Source: Bin87 sp963668585
Lineage (GTDB): Bacteria; Chloroflexota; Dehalococcoidia; Lucifugimonadales; UBA3495
Direction of reading: 5' to 3'
Length of the DNA stretch: 64,000 nucleotides
Assembly: GCA_963668585.1 (NCBI GenBank)
Contig: OY764869.1
Coordinates: 1,054,001 to 1,118,000, forward strand
Below the pieces are notes generated by a model. The model saw only the letters and a program-made list of their open reading frames with translations. It made no database searches and was not told where the DNA came from. Below, in pieces: positions 61,846-64,000 of this stretch. The first letter of the stretch is position 1, and each line of letters starts with the position of its first letter. The position numbers and the translations under genes are program-made.

Positions 61846-63276
61846 TCACCGGGCCGGTTGCCGCGCCCGCAGGCCGAACCACACCGAGCCCATCGCCGCC
61901 GTCACCGATCCGATGCGGAAAACGTCCCGGTACGCCAGCAGGAACGCTTCACCCGCCGGCCGCGACGCTGCGTAGTGGTCGCTCAACCCCGAGAACACCG
62001 CGCCCACAATCGCCACGCACAGCACCGTTCCCGACGCCTGCGCCAGAGACATCGCGCCCGATGCCGTGCCGAACCGCTCCGATGGCACGGTGCCCAGCAT
62101 CAGCGCGTAGGCCGCCGACTGGAACCAGCCCACGCCCAGGCCCACGATGGCGATGGCGGCCGCGGGATGCCAGATTGCCGATCCGCCGTCCAACTCCGAC
62201 ATCACCAGCAGGCCGGTGGCTGTGAGTCCCAGGCCCACCGTGCCGACCGGCCTCACGCCCCACCGGTCGCAGAGCCATCCGCCCACCGGCGACGACAGGA
62301 TGTTGCACGTTGACATGATCGCGAACAGTATGCCCAGCGTGACCGGACTGCGGCCCAGCGAATCGGTGATGTAGAACGGGAAGATGAACCAGATGACAAA
62401 CTGGGAAAAGTGTCCCAGGAACATGGACGCCGTGGCCGTCTGGAATCCGCTCAGCCTAGAAAGCGCGCCGGGCAGCACCGGCGATTCGGCCCGCCGTTCC
62501 ACCCATACCAGCGCGGCCAGGGCCACCGGCGCGGCCGCCAGCAGCGCCAGCACCACCGTGGAGGTCCAGCCGATGGCCTGTCCCAGCCGCAGCCCGATCA
62601 TCAGGCACCACAGCAGCGACAGCACCAGCGCCGCGCCCGCCAGGTCGAAACGCTGGCCTCGCTGCGCCTCCGACCCGCCCATCGAACTCGGCACCGCCAC
62701 CAGGCCAACCACCAGCGCCAGCGCCGTCAGCGGAATCCGCCCCCAGAACACCGAGGGCCAGTCGAATAGCTGAACCAGCGGTCCTGCCGCCAGCGTGGAC
62801 ATCACCATCCCCGACGCCAGGCTGGCCGACGTGAACCCCATGGACAGGCCCCGTCGGTGCGGCGGGAAAACCGTGGCTGCAATCGCCGGCGCCGTGCTGT
62901 AGAGGCACCCCGTTCCCAACGCCTGCAACACGCGAAAACCCACCAGGTATTCCAGCGTGGGCGACAGCGACATGCACACCATCGACACCAGGTAGGTCAC
63001 CGTCCCGAACAGGTACACGATGCGCAGCCCGAACCGGTCGGCGAAGGCTCCCGCGCCCAGCGCCAGCCCGGCCCGCGTCGCGATGAACACCACGATCACC
63101 CACTGCACCGCCGCCAGGTCCGTCTGGAATGCGTCCCGCATGGCCGGCAAACCCACGTTCACCGAAAAGTCGAGCGACGCCAGCACCATCCCCAGCGCCG
63201 ATGCCGCCGCCAGCGCAATCGTCCGCCAGGTTACGCGGACGTCGGCGGCGGGCGTCATTTCGGGGGCGGCGGCCAT
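61846..63276 (-). CDS. MFS transporter (DHA2-like)
   Basis: A 476-residue transporter with about 14 hydrophobic helices, as in the drug:proton antiporter-2 family. SLDFSVNVGLPAMRDAFQTD with the acidic residue of motif D1, GAGAFADRFGLRIVYLFGTV after helix 2 and FRVLQALGTGCLYSTAPAIA (motif C region) fit. Probably an exporter; substrate unknown. It is flanked by repeats on both sides and seems monocistronic. Confidence 0.85.
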   Translation of the reverse strand: MAAAPEMTPAADVRVTWRTIALAAASALGMVLASLDFSVNVGLPAMRDAFQTDLAAVQWVIVVFIATRAGLALGAGAFADRFGLRIVYLFGTVTYLVSMVCMSLSPTLEYLVGFRVLQALGTGCLYSTAPAIAATVFPPHRRGLSMGFTSASLASGMVMSTLAAGPLVQLFDWPSVFWGRIPLTALALVVGLVAVPSSMGGSEAQRGQRFDLAGAALVLSLLWCLMIGLRLGQAIGWTSTVVLALLAAAPVALAALVWVERRAESPVLPGALSRLSGFQTATASMFLGHFSQFVIWFIFPFYITDSLGRSPVTLGILFAIMSTCNILSSPVGGWLCDRWGVRPVGTVGLGLTATGLLVMSELDGGSAIWHPAAAIAIVGLGVGWFQSAAYALMLGTVPSERFGTASGAMSLAQASGTVLCVAIVGAVFSGLSDHYAASRPAGEAFLLAYRDVFRIGSVTAAMGSVWFGLRARQPAR

Positions 63277-63334
63277 GGCCGTTGATTGTACGGCATTGAC
63301 CCCTCCGCTGCCCGTCCGCCGTCACCGCTCATCA

Positions 63335-63401
63335 GGGTCTTCCGATTATTGACGATAGTTGAGGTAGTCCGCTCATCCTGAGCCTGTCGAAGGGCGAGCG
63401 G
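63335..63401. repeat. MITE-end fragment joined to a dispersed repeat
   Basis: CCGATTATTGACGATAG (from about 63345) followed by GCTCATCCTGAGCCTGTCGA (63371-63401) and GGACGGTGG. The order is the same as inside the 60990-61116 element, so this is a decayed copy lacking its right end. Confidence 0.5.
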
Positions 63402-63540
63402 ACGGTGGTCGAAGAACCGACAATAGCGCTGCAACCTCATGCCCACCCCATCTCTCTGTGCGCAGACAACCCACGGTCGCCGCCGGCGATTTTGATTATA
63501 CTGGCCGCCGACAACCAACACTGCCCAAAGGAGGCCCACC

Positions 63541-64000
63541 ATGGCCCGGCTTGAAGACTACCAGGACCGATTCCAGTACGTCCGGTTCCAGCGCGAGGAC
63601 GGCATCCTGCAGATGACTCTCCACAGCGACGGCGACACCCTGCAGTGGGGCGCTGGCCCGCACACCGAACTGCCCGAGGTGTTCCACACCGTGGGAACCG
63701 ACACCGAGAACAAGGTCATCATCATGACCGGCGCGGGCGACGGGTTCACCGGCCCCGCCGGCAGCAGCGACACCGTCCCGCGCCGCACTCCCGAGCAGTG
63801 GGACGCCACCTTCTGGGAGGGCAAGCACCTGTTGGGCAACCTGCTCAACATCGAGGTGCCCATCATCGCCGCCATCAACGGCCCCGCGCTGCGGCACTCC
63901 GAACTGCCCCTGATGAGCGACATCGTGCTGGCCGCGCCGCACACCACCTTCCAGGACTCCGGACACTTCATGAGCGGGCTGACCCCCGGCGATGGGATGC
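63541..64000 (+). CDS. Enoyl-CoA hydratase/isomerase (crotonase) family protein, cut by the window end
   Basis: The first 153 codons of a crotonase-fold enzyme. VIIMTGAGDGFTGPAGSSDT near residue 61 and EVPIIAAINGPALRHSELPL near residue 105 are the two oxyanion-hole regions; the usual glycines are partly retained. AAAGGAGG precedes the ATG and a TATACT -10 lies near 63497. The substrate and the C-terminus are outside view. Confidence 0.8.
   Translation, partial: MARLEDYQDRFQYVRFQREDGILQMTLHSDGDTLQWGAGPHTELPEVFHTVGTDTENKVIIMTGAGDGFTGPAGSSDTVPRRTPEQWDATFWEGKHLLGNLLNIEVPIIAAINGPALRHSELPLMSDIVLAAPHTTFQDSGHFMSGLTPGDGM

Overview
The window is a high-GC bacterial chromosome segment, densely coded on both strands. 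The gene mix suggests a Chloroflexota genome, possibly of the SAR202/Dehalococcoidia kind: LLM flavin enzymes, PrpD and DUF362 proteins, several MFS transporters, Uma2 and PaREP1/HEPN families, clan AA 'DTGF' proteases, DUF951 next to pyrF, and many dispersed palindromic intergenic repeats. This assignment is inferred from family content; there is no rRNA or other phylogenetic marker that I could compare. I found no tRNA, rRNA or CRISPR array.

Layout. Positions 1-11400 hold catabolic genes (MFS exporter, amidase, dihydropyrimidinase-like hydrolase, acyl-CoA-dehydrogenase-like flavoprotein, haloacetate-dehalogenase-like hydrolase, PrpD, M19 dipeptidase, PNPOx-like protein), a PIN toxin/antitoxin pair and a first copy of a two-gene 'partner + DTGF protease' unit. 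Positions 11590-15340 are a minus-strand operon for the E1 alpha and beta subunits of a thiamine-diphosphate 2-oxoacid or acetoin dehydrogenase; a second copy of the protease unit lies between the two subunit genes. Positions 15600-24100 carry a degenerate MNT/HEPN pair, a minus-strand gatB-secG-two small membrane genes-SAM hydrolase operon, a Uma2 nuclease, acs and a secreted FN3 protein.

Positions 24250-30600 carry hotdog, YbaK, DUF3467-like, SDR, LLM and DUF362 genes. An AT-richer island at 30670-32745 encodes an ATPase/HNH pair resembling Septu (PtuA/PtuB). Next come larE-larC, pyrF-DUF951-MFS, a second MFS gene, a corrinoid-binding protein, a flavin reductase, and a threonine-synthase-like gene followed by NIL-domain and MoaD/ThiS genes. 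That group and the later rhodanese, OsmC and cobalamin-independent methionine synthase genes give 41100-48100 a sulfur and methionine theme.

Positions 48816-55196 are a large nuclease-helicase-methyltransferase gene of the Type ISP restriction kind. It is broken by a 1.2-kb IS630-family element flanked by CTAG and by frame breaks; a second IS (DDE transposase) adjoins it. Positions 57365-59874 carry the circularly permuted ATP-grasp/alpha-E pair, then a second HEPN-like pair.

The most notable feature is at 61235-61660: a ferredoxin-thioredoxin reductase catalytic-subunit homologue with an in-frame TGA exactly where the redox-active cysteine of the CHC motif belongs. Family-like sequence continues in frame after it, and 14 nt downstream of the TGA there is a hairpin whose loop reads GGTCT, as in the E. 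coli fdhF SECIS. This is a strong candidate for a selenocysteine-containing ferredoxin-thioredoxin reductase. The window ends inside an enoyl-CoA hydratase-like gene.
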